A stretch of DNA of 64,000 nt, from positions 4,340,001-4,404,000 of the forward strand of contig NZ_CP117449.1 in assembly GCF_030687835.1 (NCBI RefSeq), written 5' to 3'. This stretch comes from Pseudomonas hefeiensis. GTDB taxonomy: Bacteria > Pseudomonadota > Gammaproteobacteria > Pseudomonadales > Pseudomonadaceae. Below are positions 63,493 to 64,000 of this stretch, in pieces (the stretch's first letter is position 1; each line of letters begins with the position of its first letter). The position numbers and the translations under genes were made by a program. The notes beneath the pieces were generated by a model. It was not told the origin of the DNA and did no database searches. It saw nothing but the letters and a program-made list of their open reading frames with translations.

Positions 63493-64000
63493 ATGAACGC
63501 AAAAGTCTGGCTGGTGGGTGCAGGTCCTGGCGACCCTGAATTGCTGACCCTCAAAGCCGTGCGCGCCTTGGGCGAAGCCGACGTGGTGTTGATCGACGAT
63601 CTGGTCAACGATGCGGTGCTGGAGCACTGCCCCGGCGCGCGGATCATTGCCGTGGGCAAGCGCGGCGGGTGCCGCTCCACGCCACAGGCCTTTATCCATC
63701 GGCTGATGCTGCGTTATGCCCGTCAGGGCAAGTGCGTGGTACGCCTCAAGGGCGGCGACCCGTGCATCTTCGGCCGGGGCGGCGAAGAGGCGCAGTGGCT
63801 GCGCGAGCGCGGCGTCGAAGTGGAGCTGGTCAATGGCATTACGGCCGGTCTTGCGGGGGCCACCCAATGTGATATTCCGCTGACGCTGCGCGGGATTGCC
63901 CGTGGCGTGACGCTGGTCACCGCCCACACCCAGGACGGCAGCAGCCTGAACTGGAAAGCCTTGGCCCAAAGCGGCACGACCCTGGTGGTGTATATGGGCG
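63493..64000 (+). CDS. cobA: Uroporphyrinogen-III C-methyltransferase (3' end outside window)
   Basis: 169 codons visible. VWLVGAGPGDPELLTLKAVR, VRLKGGDPCIFGRGGEE and NGITAGLAGATQCDIPLT are SUMT hallmarks. Makes precorrin-2 for siroheme, the cofactor of NirB, which explains its place at the end of the nitrate-assimilation operon. No N-terminal CysG dehydrogenase domain, so a separate siroheme ferrochelatase is needed. Truncated by the window edge. Confidence 0.94.
   Translation, partial: MNAKVWLVGAGPGDPELLTLKAVRALGEADVVLIDDLVNDAVLEHCPGARIIAVGKRGGCRSTPQAFIHRLMLRYARQGKCVVRLKGGDPCIFGRGGEEAQWLRERGVEVELVNGITAGLAGATQCDIPLTLRGIARGVTLVTAHTQDGSSLNWKALAQSGTTLVVYMG

Overview
The window is a piece of a Pseudomonas chromosome, most likely from the P. 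fluorescens group. The evidence is gene order (ccoG-ccoH-ccoI-ccoS-TauE/SafE-hemN-anr-apt, recR-oxidoreductase-ybaB-dnaX, smc-zipA-ligA, xdhABC-guaD, nasST next to nasA-kinase/phosphatase-nirBD-nasC-cobA), high-GC codon use, Pseudomonas REP elements of the GCGAGCA-N-GCTCCCACA type in most intergenic gaps, and a rmf gene with a structured leader. No tRNA, rRNA operon, CRISPR array or intact transposase gene was seen; the only recognised stable RNA gene is 4.5S (SRP) RNA.

Region 1 (1-7100) is accessory. It opens inside an Rhs/YD-repeat gene whose variable tip resembles an AHH-type nuclease toxin, followed directly by an ankyrin + SUFU-like protein, the probable immunity factor. Downstream lies an eroded series: two short orphan reading frames that look like displaced toxin C-terminal tips, each ending a few bases before the next gene (a broken pair of small paralogous genes, then an unrecognised 336-aa gene). 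A DUF6124 gene with a long structured leader, inverted-repeat elements and a second, internally deleted Rhs fragment complete the island, which abuts ccoG.

Region 2 (7126-15717) is the microaerobic module: cytochrome cbb3 assembly (ccoGHIS), a TauE/SafE-family membrane protein, hemN with a well-placed Anr box, the oxygen sensor anr, and apt. Region 3 (15847-33977) is core housekeeping: recR, ybaB, dnaX, 4.5S RNA, ligA, zipA and smc, mixed with a PAS-GGDEF-EAL protein whose EAL half has lost key residues, a zinc metallopeptidase and a second DUF6124 gene with the same leader type.

Region 4 (33318-42830) is purine catabolism: a GntR-type regulator divergent from xdhA, two tandem TGAC-N6-GTCA palindromes between them, xdhABC and guaD, then a second GntR/FCD regulator divergent from a BenE-family transporter. 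Region 5 (42989-52027) holds yggL, dacB, a CHASE/PAS/GGEEF cyclase, rlmKL, rmf and pyrD.

Region 6 (52118-64000) is nitrate assimilation. The sensor pair NasS/NasT is encoded upstream of nasA-kinase/phosphatase and nirBD-nasC-cobA. All three transcription units (nasST, nasA, nirB) show the same layout: a GG-N10-GC sigma-54 promoter, two short hairpins with six-base A1/G4 loops (the ANTAR target), and an intrinsic terminator before the first gene. NasT is therefore predicted to act by antitermination on all three, including its own operon. The two strongest leads for undescribed biology are the covarying DUF6124 leaders and the nasST auto-attenuator.
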